NCBI RefSeq assembly: GCF_001698815.1
Contig: NZ_LGSI01000051.1
Location: 1-64,000, forward strand
Length of the DNA stretch: 64,000 nucleotides
Source: Pseudomonas syringae
GTDB lineage: Bacteria > Pseudomonadota > Gammaproteobacteria > Pseudomonadales > Pseudomonadaceae
Reading direction: 5' to 3'
This document shows, piece after piece, positions 56,201-64,000 of the stretch. Each line of letters begins with the position of its first letter. Within the stretch, counting starts at the first letter, position 1. The notes under the pieces were generated by a model. It worked only from the letters and a program-made list of their open reading frames with translations, did not search any database and had not been told where the DNA came from. Position numbers and translations under genes: made by a program.

Positions 56201-56648
56201 TCGGCTGTCGCAGGGTTTACCACGGAATATGCAGCGTATCTATCGCGAACTCCACGCGCATGGACAGAGAGTTTACGCTCCGTTCGCCAAATTTGGGCGC
56301 AACGCCAGTATGAAACTTCATGACATTTGTGAGTGACGTAGTCCCGTCTTGTAGGACGTCAGTAGGACATTTCTTGAAACGTGTGGCTGATTTCCCAAAC
56401 TAATTCCTACGTATTGCTCCTGCGTACAACTCTCTTCATTCTTTGCTGCAAGCAAACATGAACGGGAAGAAATTGCATGTTTTCGGGCACCCTTGCGCTT
56501 ATATGCCCTGTCGTTGGCGAAAAATTCCTCGCAACCTCTCGACGCCTCGAAGTCGCCCCTGACACCCGGAGCCCTGCATCGGCATTGCGGGAAATGTCTT
56601 ATGAGGGCCTCTCACACCGCAGCGCCGGGATGATGAGGAGGATCGTTC
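56201..56648. other. Gene-poor region before DUF3396 gene
   Basis: About 450 bases. A 63-codon frame (56477-56668) overlaps the next gene start and has no ribosome site, so I do not call it. Short direct repeats TAGGAC(G/A) occur near 56352-56370. The strong AGGAGG for the next gene ends the region. Confidence 0.4.
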
Positions 56649-57773
56649 GTGTCGGAAACTCTTTCTGAAGCTGTGCGTTTGTTAGGCCGGCTCAGGGACG
56701 GTGCCGCGCGCGTGACGATCGACTCTGCACGAGCCGTGCCCATCGTCCGTATGGGTCTGATCACGACCCTTTATTTCAAGCAGGGGCATACGCTGGATGC
56801 CAGGTTCCGGATTGACGCCTGCTTCGCGCGTTTCTATAAGGCATTCCGGCCTTTACTCAAATGGCAGCATTACCAGCACGTGCGCAAGCTGGCGCCGAGC
56901 AGTTTCGCCAGGTGTCGACGGCAGATTCTCGACAGCTCGCCTCACGAGCCATTGTTGTGGTCGTTATTCAGCGCAGACGCTTCGCAAGTGGCCAGCTATC
57001 AGCTGTTCCTGACCTGCACGCCCCAGGAGCAGGCGGATACCGATCTTTGCTGCTTGAAAATGGTCCTGCCCTGGGCGTACCTGACCGAAAACGGTGGCGT
57101 CGGTCTCTACGAGGGCTGGATCAAATTCCTGTGCAGCCAGCTCCATGCCGAACACGGCTATGGTGGTCTGGCGTGCATTCTGCCGTCAGATGGTCATTGT
57201 CATCTGTCGCTGGAATACCGCCTGGCGCTCAGTAATAACGGGCTGATGGTCGACTCGGGACCGCATATGGAAAGCTTGCGTCTGCTCAATCGCATCAAGG
57301 GTGTTAGCTGGTACACCGTACTTGGGCAGCGTTTTGTCCGGCAGGTGGGCGGCAATGACCGTTTGCGAGGCACGCTGAGTTCGCACAGCGATATCACCTT
57401 TCATCCCTACGATGGGGGATTATTGATCCGTACCGGGATCCTTCCGGACCTGCTCCCCGCGACCGAAACGCCACCACTGGCCTACAGGGCGCTAAACAAA
57501 GTGCTCAAGCCTATCCGTCTACAAGACACCGGTTGCCTGCATCCCTATCCGATCCCCGGTCCGTGCTTCTCCAAGGAGACGACCGCGCAGTGGTATGCGC
57601 GCTTTGACGACAAACCCAAGCCCGCCGTCAACGCGGGCCAGCCTTGCCCCGAAACCGGTAACTGGTTCAGCAATGCCAAGGCGCGCTCGCGACGATTTTT
57701 CCACCAGGGCGAAGTCATGCCGACCTTCGAGCATCTCAAGCCTGAGCGCACGCAATGGTTCTGGGCTGACTGA
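56649..57773 (+). CDS. DUF3396 type VI immunity-family protein (orphan)
   Basis: A 374-residue protein. The middle part fits DUF3396 as I know it: LYEGWIKFLCSQLHAEHGYGGL, HMESLRLLNRIKGVSWYTVLGQRFVRQVGG, and HPYDGGLLIRTGILP, then an end near YARFDD. Some members protect against type VI effectors. The last ~45 residues form an extra segment (CPETGNWFSNAKARSRRFFHQGEVMP) rich in aromatic residues. The start is GTG 56649 behind AGGAGG. No effector, VgrG, Hcp or PAAR gene is in the neighbourhood, so the immunity role is uncertain. Confidence 0.72.
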   Translation: MSETLSEAVRLLGRLRDGAARVTIDSARAVPIVRMGLITTLYFKQGHTLDARFRIDACFARFYKAFRPLLKWQHYQHVRKLAPSSFARCRRQILDSSPHEPLLWSLFSADASQVASYQLFLTCTPQEQADTDLCCLKMVLPWAYLTENGGVGLYEGWIKFLCSQLHAEHGYGGLACILPSDGHCHLSLEYRLALSNNGLMVDSGPHMESLRLLNRIKGVSWYTVLGQRFVRQVGGNDRLRGTLSSHSDITFHPYDGGLLIRTGILPDLLPATETPPLAYRALNKVLKPIRLQDTGCLHPYPIPGPCFSKETTAQWYARFDDKPKPAVNAGQPCPETGNWFSNAKARSRRFFHQGEVMPTFEHLKPERTQWFWAD

Positions 57774-57867
57774 ACGCACGGCCCGCCCTGGCAGCGTCCT
57801 GTGAATAGTTCGTCATCGTCCGGTTATTGGCTAAGCTCTGTCCAAATCAATAAAAGAGGGATCGGTA

Positions 57868-58731
57868 ATGCCGTCGTCGCCACGCAGTATCGGGCTCGGA
57901 AAAGCGCTCTTGGGGTGGGTATGTCTAATGTGGCTGGGGCAAGCCTGGGCCGGGGCAGAGAGCCCCGATCAAGGACCGGCGGCCAAAGCGCTGCTGGAAA
58001 AGGCCGTGCAGCGTTATCAGCAAGAGGGCGACAAGGCCTTTGCCGAATTCAGCCGCCAGGGTGAGTTCGTCGACGGGGAGCGTTACGTGTTCGTGGTCGA
58101 TACCAAGGGCGTGATGCTCGCCAGTGGCGGACCATCCGTGGTGCTGATCGGCCGGGACGTTTCCCAGGTGCTGGAACCGAATCTGCAAAAGGCTTTCAAA
58201 CAAGTGCTGCAAACGCCCGAAACCAAGGGTGTGCAGCAGGCGGAATATCGCTGGAACAACTGGGCTGACGGCAAGGTAGAACGCAAGCGCGTGTACTTTC
58301 AGCGGATCGGCGAACGCATCCTGGCGGTGGGCTATTACGTACCGCGTGCTTCGCCCGAGCAGGCAAGGGCGTTGCTGGACAAGGCTGTCACCGAACTGGC
58401 CCGCGACCAAAAGGGAACGCTGACTGCGATAAACAGCCTCAAGGGCGGATTCCTTCAGGACGATCTGTATGTGTTCGTGGTCGATCTGAGCAACGACCGC
58501 TACGTCGCCCACGGCACCAATCTGCGTCTGATCAATACCGACTTCAGAAAGGTCAAGGATCCGGAAGGCAAGCCCGTGGGCGAGCCAATCCTGACACTGA
58601 TCGCCCGGCAGGATACAGGCGAATACGAGTACCGCTGGCTTAACCCGGTCACCAACAAAGTGGAAAACAAGCACGCTTATGTGCGCAAAGCGGGTAGTCA
58701 TCTGGTGGCGGTGGGGTATTACAATAAGTAG
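57868..58731 (+). CDS. Secreted/periplasmic tandem single-Cache protein
   Basis: A 287-residue protein with a signal peptide (LLGWVCLMWLGQAWA, about 14-28). Two repeated sCache_2-like domains follow, one at about 38-160 and one at about 165-285. Each has a K-A-V...Y pattern, then YVFVVD...G...AHG/ASGG and a closing AVGYY. There is no membrane or output domain, so it may be a ligand-binding protein for another sensor. Function unknown. Confidence 0.82.
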   Translation: MPSSPRSIGLGKALLGWVCLMWLGQAWAGAESPDQGPAAKALLEKAVQRYQQEGDKAFAEFSRQGEFVDGERYVFVVDTKGVMLASGGPSVVLIGRDVSQVLEPNLQKAFKQVLQTPETKGVQQAEYRWNNWADGKVERKRVYFQRIGERILAVGYYVPRASPEQARALLDKAVTELARDQKGTLTAINSLKGGFLQDDLYVFVVDLSNDRYVAHGTNLRLINTDFRKVKDPEGKPVGEPILTLIARQDTGEYEYRWLNPVTNKVENKHAYVRKAGSHLVAVGYYNK

Positions 58732-58737
58732 TCGGCC

Positions 58738-58815
58738 GCGTAGGAGCGAACTTGTATGGGAGCGAGCTTGCTCGCGAATAGGTGCGACGCCCTGCCAACA
58801 AGTTGGCTCCTACAA
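58738..58815. repeat. REP pair between cache gene and DHA2 exporter
   Basis: GTAGGAGCGAACTTG and GGAGCGAGCTTGCTCGCGA give a REP unit. The stretch ends with the inverse CAAGTTGGCTCCTAC. It sits between two convergent genes, where it can act as a terminator. Confidence 0.8.
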
Positions 58816-58817
58816 GA

Positions 58818-60326
58818 TCACCGCTCCTGATGCTCTCTACCCCGCAACAAATTATTGGGCATCGACAGCGCGGCGGCCAGGCCGAACAGGGATACCGCCG
58901 CGCTGATCATCATCAGGTGCTCGAACGTCAGCGCCAGTTCACTGCGCAGGTTTTGCAGCGCGGGGCCACTGGCTGCGTTGAGGCTGTCCATCAGCACATT
59001 GCCGGAACCGCTTTCAACACCTGCCACCGCGCCACCGACATGAGCCAGGCCTGTGCCTTGCAACATGGCCAGTAACAGCGCGGACATCACCGCCACGCCC
59101 ACGGCCCCGCCCAGGGAACGAAACAGGTTGGTGGTGCTGGTGGCGACGCCCATGTCGCGTACCGCGACGGAGTTCTGCGTACCAACCAGCGAAGTCGGAA
59201 ATTGCATGCCGCTGGCAAAACCGGTCAGCACCATGAACAGACTGGTCAGCAGCGCCGACTGCGGCGAGGTGAAAGCCATGCCGAGGATCGCCAGCGGCAT
59301 CAGCAGCGCGCCGGCCAGGATCAAGGGTTTGTAACGTCCGGTCAGGGACGTGCGGCGGCCGGCGAAATAAGCGCCCATCGGCATACCAATCGCCAGCGGC
59401 AGCAGGTGCAGGGCGGCGCTGTCGGCGCCGCCGCCGGTCACGGTCTGAAAACGCAGCGGCACCAGCACGATCAGCGAGATCGCCTGGAAACTGGTGAAGA
59501 AAACCGTGCACCAGCACAGCACCGCGCTGCGATTGGCGAACAGGTGCATGGGCAGCAGCGGCTCTTGTGCGCGCCGTTCGTAGAGCACGAACACCACCAG
59601 TGCCAATAGCGCGATGCCCAGCAGCGCGACTACTTGATCATCGCGCCAGTTGCGGCCTTGGCCAATCTCGGTGATGCCCAACAACAAGGCGCTGAGGCCG
59701 ACGATCATCAGCACGGTGCCGAGGTAATCAATGATGGGTTTGCGTTGTGGAACGGGCAGGCCGATCAGCGTGCGTTTGGCGACCCACCAGGCGAGCAGGC
59801 CAAGTGGCAGGTTGATCAGAAATACCCAGCGCCACGACAGATACTCGGTCATGAACCCGCCCAGCACGGGTCCGGCTACGCTGGCGGCGGCATACATCCC
59901 ACTGAAATAACCCTGATAACGCCCGCGTTCGCGCGGCGGAACGATGTCGCCGATGATCGCCTGGCTCACCGAAACCATGCCGCCCGCGCCGATGCCCTGA
60001 ATGATCCGCGCAAGCACCAGTTGTTCCATGCTTTGCGCCATGCCGCAAAACAATGAGGCCAAGGTAAACAGCCCCAGCCCGAACAGCATCAGATTGCGTC
60101 GCCCGTACAAGTCGCCGAGTTTGCCGTAGATCGGCACCGCCACGGTCAGCGCCACCATGTAGCCTGAAATCACCCAAGCCAGCAGGTCGAAATCCATGAA
60201 TTGCGCGGAGATGGCCGGCATCGAGACGGCGACTATGGTTTGGTCCAGCGCACTGAGAAATACGGCCATCATCAACGCAAACAGAACGCTGCGGATGGAC
60301 GGCGTGGTTTGATTAAGGTTGGTCAA
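58818..60326 (-). CDS. DHA2-family MFS exporter (EmrB/QacA type)
   Basis: A 502-residue drug:H+ antiporter with 14 expected membrane helices. The N-terminal SALDQTIVAVSMPAISAQF motif, GKLGDLYGRR (motif A), and VLARIIQGIGAGGMVS (motif B) plus GPVLGGF (motif C) are present. The start is TTG 60326 with a weak AGG upstream; a start further in would lose the first helix. The substrate cannot be read from sequence. It does not belong to an obvious operon. Confidence 0.88.
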   Translation of the reverse strand: MTNLNQTTPSIRSVLFALMMAVFLSALDQTIVAVSMPAISAQFMDFDLLAWVISGYMVALTVAVPIYGKLGDLYGRRNLMLFGLGLFTLASLFCGMAQSMEQLVLARIIQGIGAGGMVSVSQAIIGDIVPPRERGRYQGYFSGMYAAASVAGPVLGGFMTEYLSWRWVFLINLPLGLLAWWVAKRTLIGLPVPQRKPIIDYLGTVLMIVGLSALLLGITEIGQGRNWRDDQVVALLGIALLALVVFVLYERRAQEPLLPMHLFANRSAVLCWCTVFFTSFQAISLIVLVPLRFQTVTGGGADSAALHLLPLAIGMPMGAYFAGRRTSLTGRYKPLILAGALLMPLAILGMAFTSPQSALLTSLFMVLTGFASGMQFPTSLVGTQNSVAVRDMGVATSTTNLFRSLGGAVGVAVMSALLLAMLQGTGLAHVGGAVAGVESGSGNVLMDSLNAASGPALQNLRSELALTFEHLMMISAAVSLFGLAAALSMPNNLLRGREHQER

Positions 60327-60441
60327 GGCTGAACCTGATCGACAGTGTTTACCCGCCGCAATTGCGGCAGGAGAAAGCCGTCAGTCTAATCCGATAGCTT
60401 GCTAATCGATAGCTGCCTTATGCATAGCCTGTGGAGAAACT

Positions 60442-60532
60442 CTGTGGGAGCTTACGAGCAACGCGAGGCAGCGAAAGCGGTTGACCTGACACACCGATTC
60501 GCGGCCGTCGTAACCTCCGAACGCTCCCACAG
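60442..60532. repeat. Inverted repeat unit CTGTGGGAGC...GCTCCCACAG
   Basis: Ten-base inverted arms (60442-60451, 60523-60532) enclose about 71 bases containing GATTCGCGGCC. This is the size and form of a Pseudomonas REP/BIME pair. It lies between the DHA2 gene and a small membrane-protein gene. Confidence 0.65.
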
Positions 60533-60546
60533 TCTGAAGTTGTAGC

Positions 60547-60717
60547 TCATCGCAACGCGCTGAAGGTTGCATCAGTGGGTACGCAATGGCCGAAGCTGCA
60601 ACTGGCCACGCGGGGGGCTTCGCGGATCAGCTCGATCCGGTATGCGCCAGCTGCATAAAGGGCAACGATGGCGCTGGCGCCCAGTACAGCCAGGCACTTT
60701 CTTGTTGTTATGTTCAT
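60547..60717 (-). CDS. Small membrane/secreted protein (56 aa)
   Basis: A 56-residue product starting at ATG 60717 with GAGGAAAG about 5 bases upstream. One hydrophobic segment (CLAVLGASAIVALYAAGAY) lies at about 8-26. A short exposed tail with two cysteines (ASCSFGHCVP) follows. No family recognised. It may be a periplasmic peptide with a disulfide. The frame to 60834 is longer but without a ribosome site. Confidence 0.6.
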   Translation of the reverse strand: MNITTRKCLAVLGASAIVALYAAGAYRIELIREAPRVASCSFGHCVPTDATFSALR

Positions 60718-60837
60718 GACGCTTTCCTCATTCCGACTACAGAGCAGTTCTGAAAGGGACTGAGGAAATTGTAGGACACGTTCTGCGGTGGCGTAGGAAA
60801 GAAAAGGTCTAGCAAATGGCCAGTTCGCTACCAACGG

Positions 60838-61728
60838 TTATAGGTCCGCCCGTTGCGCCGCTTGCGCCAAGAGCCAGTCAATCAGTTCGCGCAACTGTGG
60901 CGAAGCGCCAGGTCGGGTAGGGAACACAAAATAATAGGCCGCGCCGGTGCGGACTTTCAGGTCGAAGGGCATGACCAGTCGGCCGGTGCTGAGGTCTTCG
61001 TCAATCAGCGCCCAATCACCAATCGCTACGCCCGTGCCTTGCGACGCCACCGACATCGCCAGGTCCAGGGTGTCGAAATGCTGTCCTTTGCTGATATTGC
61101 TGACGGTCGCGCCTGCGGCTTTCAGCCACTGTTCCCAGTCGCGCTGATCCCGGGTTGGATGCAGCAGCATGTGCTGTTCCAGGTCCGCGAAGGTTTTGAG
61201 CGGCACCGGGCCGGCCAGCAGTTGTTGGGAACAGACCGGCGTCAGTTGTTCGTCGAAAATGTGATGGACCTGCATCGAGCTGTCCGGGCGCGCGCCGTAG
61301 ACCACGGCAGCGTCGAATTCCTCCCGACGGAAATCCACCGCGTGCTGCACCGTAGTGGTCAGTTCCACCGGTACATCCGGCCGCTCCTTCTGCCATTGCA
61401 GCAGGCGGGGAAGAAGCCAGCGCATCAGGCAAGTCGGTGCCTTGAGTTGCAACGCGTCGCGTTTTACGCCCACTTGTTCCACGGCTTCGTCGATCAGCGC
61501 GAAGACCTGCTGAATGCGCGGAAACAGTTCCCGACCTTGCGCCGTGAGGCTCAAGCCGCGTGCCTGGCGTTGAAACAACGAATAACCCAGATGGCTTTCC
61601 AGCCCGGAAATCTGCCGACTGACTGCGCCCTGGGTGATGTGCAACAGTTCGGCGGCGCGAGTGAAATTGCAGCACTGGGCCGTGATCAGGAAGGTGTGAA
61701 GCGCTGGAAGTGGCGGCAAACGTTTCAT
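60838..61728 (-). CDS. LysR-family regulator
   Basis: A 296-residue LysR protein (GcvA-like group). The N-terminal HTH is at about 18-50 (NFTRAAELLHITQGAVSRQISGLESHLGYSLFQR), followed by a periplasmic-binding-like effector domain. It is divergent from the ketoarginine decarboxylase gene 163 bases away, so it probably regulates that gene. Its effector is unknown, perhaps a product of arginine transamination. Confidence 0.88.
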   Translation of the reverse strand: MKRLPPLPALHTFLITAQCCNFTRAAELLHITQGAVSRQISGLESHLGYSLFQRQARGLSLTAQGRELFPRIQQVFALIDEAVEQVGVKRDALQLKAPTCLMRWLLPRLLQWQKERPDVPVELTTTVQHAVDFRREEFDAAVVYGARPDSSMQVHHIFDEQLTPVCSQQLLAGPVPLKTFADLEQHMLLHPTRDQRDWEQWLKAAGATVSNISKGQHFDTLDLAMSVASQGTGVAIGDWALIDEDLSTGRLVMPFDLKVRTGAAYYFVFPTRPGASPQLRELIDWLLAQAAQRADL

Positions 61729-61891
61729 GGGATTTCAGGTATGCGTGGGGAACATGCCTAAGCATGACATTTTATGCGTTGTCACAACCATGCCCGGCAG
61801 TTCCAATTACCCTCACAAACTGTGCCCACTCGCGCCTGACCTGATGCGCGAACGTCGGACAGTTCTCGAACCGATGAAGGATGAATGGCAA

Positions 61892-63526
61892 ATGGCGACT
61901 TGCGGCGAAGTGTTGGTGAAGTTACTGGAAGGTTATGGCGTCGAGCAGGTGTTCGGTATTCCGGGGGTGCACACCGTCGAGTTGTACCGTGGCCTGGCGG
62001 GTTCGACGATCAACCACGTCACGCCCCGCCACGAGCAGGGCGCGGGTTTCATGGCGGATGGCTATGCCCGCACCAGCGGCAAACCCGGCGTGTGTTTCAT
62101 CATCACCGGCCCCGGCATGACCAACATCACCACGGCGATGGGCCAGGCGTATGCCGACTCGATCCCGATGCTGGTCATTTCCAGCGTGCAATCGCGCAAC
62201 CAACTGGGCGGCGGGCGCGGCAAGCTGCACGAGTTGCCTTCGCAAAGTGCGCTGGTGGCTGGCGTCGCGGCGTTTTCCCATACCTTGATGTCGGCGAGTG
62301 AATTGCCGGGTGTGCTGGCACGCGCGTTTGCCTTGTTCCAGGCCGGTCGCCCGCGGCCGGTGCATATCGAGATTCCTCTGGATGTCCTGGTGGAGGAGGC
62401 CGATGAGCTGCTGCAAAGCAAGCCAGTCAACGTTTATCGCTCCGGCGCGGCACCTGCGGCCGTGACGCAAATGGCCAGCCTGCTGGCCAAGGCCAAACGC
62501 CCGTTGATCCTTGCCGGCGGCGGGGCCATCGATGCGGCACAAGCGTTGATGAAACTGGCGGAGCAGTTGGACGCGCCGGTTGCGCTGACCATTAACGCCA
62601 AAGGCATGCTGCCATCGCGGCATCCGCTGCTGATCGGCTCGACGCAATCCCTGGCGCCGACGCGGGCGCTGGTCATGGATGCCGACGTGGTCCTGGCTAT
62701 TGGCACCGAGTTGGCGGAAACCGATTACGACATCACCTTCACCGACAGCTTCAAGATTCCCGGCACACTGCTGCGCATCGACATCGATCCGGATCAGACC
62801 GTGCGTAATTTCCCGCCAGCGGTTGCGCTGGTTTCCGATGCTGAAATCGCGGTCAATGCGTTGCTCACCGAGCTGGTTGGCCAACATCGGGAAGAGCGCC
62901 TTGAGGATTGGGGCCGCACCCGCGCCGCCGCGTTGCGTGACACCCTTGAAACGTCCTGGGACAGCGCAACACGCGGGCAAACCCGATTCCTGCAAACCGT
63001 GCTCGACGTCCTGCCTGACGTGGTGCTGGTCGGCGACTCCACTCAGCCGGTATATACCGGCAACCTGACGTTGAATCTGGAGCACCCGCGCCGCTGGTTC
63101 AACTCCTCCACAGGCTACGGCACTTTGGGTTACGCCTTGCCCGCAGCCATCGGCGCCTGGCTGGGCTGCTCTGATTCCGGGGCGCGCAATCCGGTCGTCT
63201 GCCTGATTGGTGATGGCGGTTTGCAATTCACCCTCGCGGAACTGGCCAGCGCGGTGGAAGCACGCACGCCGATCATCGTGTTGCTGTGGAATAACCAGGG
63301 CTACGAAGAGATCAAGAAATACATGCTCAACCGCGCCATCGAGCCGGTTGGCGTGGACATCTACACGCCGGATTTCGTCGGCGTGGCCAAGGCCCTGGGC
63401 TGCGCGGCACAGGCGGTGTCCGGTGTTGAAGAATTGAAGGTCGCGTTGCAGGCCGCGCACGAACGTCCGGGACCGACCTTGATTGAAATCGACCAGCAGG
63501 TCTGGATGAACGGGATGCAAGACTGA
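61892..63526 (+). CDS. aruI: 5-guanidino-2-oxopentanoate decarboxylase (AruI-like, ThDP-dependent)
   Basis: About 544 residues. An acetolactate-synthase-like ThDP enzyme with the N-terminal glutamate of the cofactor site in RHEQGAGFMADGYAR and the ThDP motif GDGG...NN (VCLIGDGGLQFTLAEL, LLWNNQGYEEI). It resembles the AruI group, which decarboxylates 2-ketoarginine to 4-guanidinobutanal in the arginine transaminase pathway. The ATG at 61892 has AAGGA about 10 bases upstream; 61874 is an alternative. The stop overlaps the aldehyde dehydrogenase start (TGATG). AruH, the arginine aminotransferase, is not in view. Confidence 0.85.
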   Translation: MATCGEVLVKLLEGYGVEQVFGIPGVHTVELYRGLAGSTINHVTPRHEQGAGFMADGYARTSGKPGVCFIITGPGMTNITTAMGQAYADSIPMLVISSVQSRNQLGGGRGKLHELPSQSALVAGVAAFSHTLMSASELPGVLARAFALFQAGRPRPVHIEIPLDVLVEEADELLQSKPVNVYRSGAAPAAVTQMASLLAKAKRPLILAGGGAIDAAQALMKLAEQLDAPVALTINAKGMLPSRHPLLIGSTQSLAPTRALVMDADVVLAIGTELAETDYDITFTDSFKIPGTLLRIDIDPDQTVRNFPPAVALVSDAEIAVNALLTELVGQHREERLEDWGRTRAAALRDTLETSWDSATRGQTRFLQTVLDVLPDVVLVGDSTQPVYTGNLTLNLEHPRRWFNSSTGYGTLGYALPAAIGAWLGCSDSGARNPVVCLIGDGGLQFTLAELASAVEARTPIIVLLWNNQGYEEIKKYMLNRAIEPVGVDIYTPDFVGVAKALGCAAQAVSGVEELKVALQAAHERPGPTLIEIDQQVWMNGMQD

Positions 63527-64000
63527 TGAGCATGATGACTGTGCAACACGGCGTTTATATCAACGGACAATGGCGTTCGGGCAGCGAATTGCTGACGGTG
63601 ATCAACCCGGCAACCGAGGCGCAGTTGGCGACGGTTGCCGGCGGCGATGCCTTGGCGGTGGATCAGGCGGTGCAGGCCGCGAGTGTGGCATTTGCCTCGT
63701 GGTCAAAGACCTCCGGCGCGGCGCGGGGCAGGATTCTGCGTGCTATCGCCGCTGGCGTCGCCGAACAGCGCGTGACCTTGATGCAGCTGCAATCGAGCAA
63801 CAACGGCAAGCCCGAGTTTGAAGCTGCCATCGATGTCGATGATGTCATCGCCACCTTTGAATATTACGCGGGCCTCGCCGAGGCGCTGGATGAGCAGCAG
63901 GATCGGCCCGTCGTGTTGCCCAGTGAAGATTTCACTGCGCGTTTGCGGCGTGAGCCGTGTGGCGTGGTCGGGCTGATCGTGCCGTGGAATTTTCCCATGG
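63526..64000 (+). CDS. NAD(P)-dependent aldehyde dehydrogenase (5' part, cut by window edge)
   Basis: The first 158 codons are visible. The product begins near VQHGVYINGQW and continues with VINPATEAQLATV and GLIVPWNFPM, all typical of the aldehyde dehydrogenase fold. The catalytic Cys and Glu lie beyond the window. Its coupling to aruI (one-base overlap) suggests it oxidises 4-guanidinobutanal to 4-guanidinobutyrate. That substrate assignment is inference. Confidence 0.88.
   Translation, partial: MSMMTVQHGVYINGQWRSGSELLTVINPATEAQLATVAGGDALAVDQAVQAASVAFASWSKTSGAARGRILRAIAAGVAEQRVTLMQLQSSNNGKPEFEAAIDVDDVIATFEYYAGLAEALDEQQDRPVVLPSEDFTARLRREPCGVVGLIVPWNFPM

Noticed and set aside
56477..56668. 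63-codon frame before the DUF3396 gene
   Set aside because: It overlaps the strong ribosome site and start of the next gene and has no start signal of its own.
56649..57773. VirK/YbjX (DUF535) assignment
   Set aside because: The length and one early segment suggested it, but the WYTVLG and YDGGLLIRTG blocks fit DUF3396 better.
61922..63520. 532-codon minus-strand frame opposite aruI
   Set aside because: Complete antisense of a clear ThDP enzyme. The translation is rich in His/Arg/Gln, typical of shadow frames in GC-rich DNA.
1..64000. CRISPR arrays, tRNA or rRNA genes, prophage genes
   Set aside because: I looked for regular spaced repeats, tRNA-like cloverleaf sequence and phage structural proteins and saw none.

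Overview
This window looks like a chromosomal segment of a fluorescent Pseudomonas, most likely the P. fluorescens group. The evidence is an MvaT-type H-NS protein, a class I fumarase next to a SadC-like diguanylate cyclase, a PctA-type amino-acid chemoreceptor, an emhRABC/ttgRABC efflux locus with its recognisable operator, a pcaR-pcaIJFT cluster, and Pseudomonas-type REP repeats (GGAGCGA...TCGCGA). Codon use is mostly GC-rich. From memory, the gene order from about 15.9 to 39.6 kb follows P. aeruginosa PA4333 down to PA4307, so most of the window is core backbone.

Region 1 (1-15.9 kb) is accessory. It begins with the 3' end of an IS110-family transposase and a small ribbon-helix-helix protein. 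A complete insecticidal toxin complex (Tc) operon follows on the minus strand: a split TcA (TccA-like 12590-15622 and TccB-like 7793-12547), a TcB/TcaC-like cocoon protein (3445-7773) and a TcC/Rhs protein (770-3448) with a hypervariable C-terminal domain I do not recognise. Two stretches have clearly lower GC: the TcC C-terminus and the middle of the second TcA gene.

Region 2 (15.9-23.5 kb) holds fumarase, a membrane diguanylate cyclase overlapping a 2Fe-2S ferredoxin reductase, a delta-60-repeat beta-propeller gene, pyruvate kinase and a small lipoprotein. The delta-60 gene looks like a second accessory insertion. Its upstream region carries the palindrome CTGTCA-AAAG-TGACAG, almost identical to CTGTCA-GAAG-TGACAG upstream of the Tc operon. 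These may be two parts of one regulon placed on either side of a conserved 4-kb block.

Region 3 (23.7-31.0 kb) holds a PilZ protein and a six-gene overlapping RDD/SpoIIM/DUF4129/DUF4350/MoxR/DUF58 operon. Region 4 (31.2-43.2 kb) holds sbcB, mvaT, purU, a three-gene flippase/deacetylase/glycosyltransferase operon, the chemoreceptor, a HerA-like ATPase, a phosphate transporter and a small conserved-looking protein. Region 5 (43.2-49.5 kb) is the beta-ketoadipate lower pathway with PcaR operators at both pcaR and pcaI, and a possible divergent small RNA. Region 6 (49.5-56.2 kb) is the RND efflux operon and its TetR repressor. Region 7 (56.2-64 kb) holds an orphan DUF3396 immunity-like protein, a tandem Cache protein, a DHA2 exporter, a small membrane peptide, a LysR regulator, an AruI-like ketoarginine decarboxylase and the start of an aldehyde dehydrogenase cut by the window edge.

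Two links deserve attention. MvaT is encoded here and could silence the AT-rich toxin segments. The shared palindrome ties the delta-60 gene to the Tc toxin.
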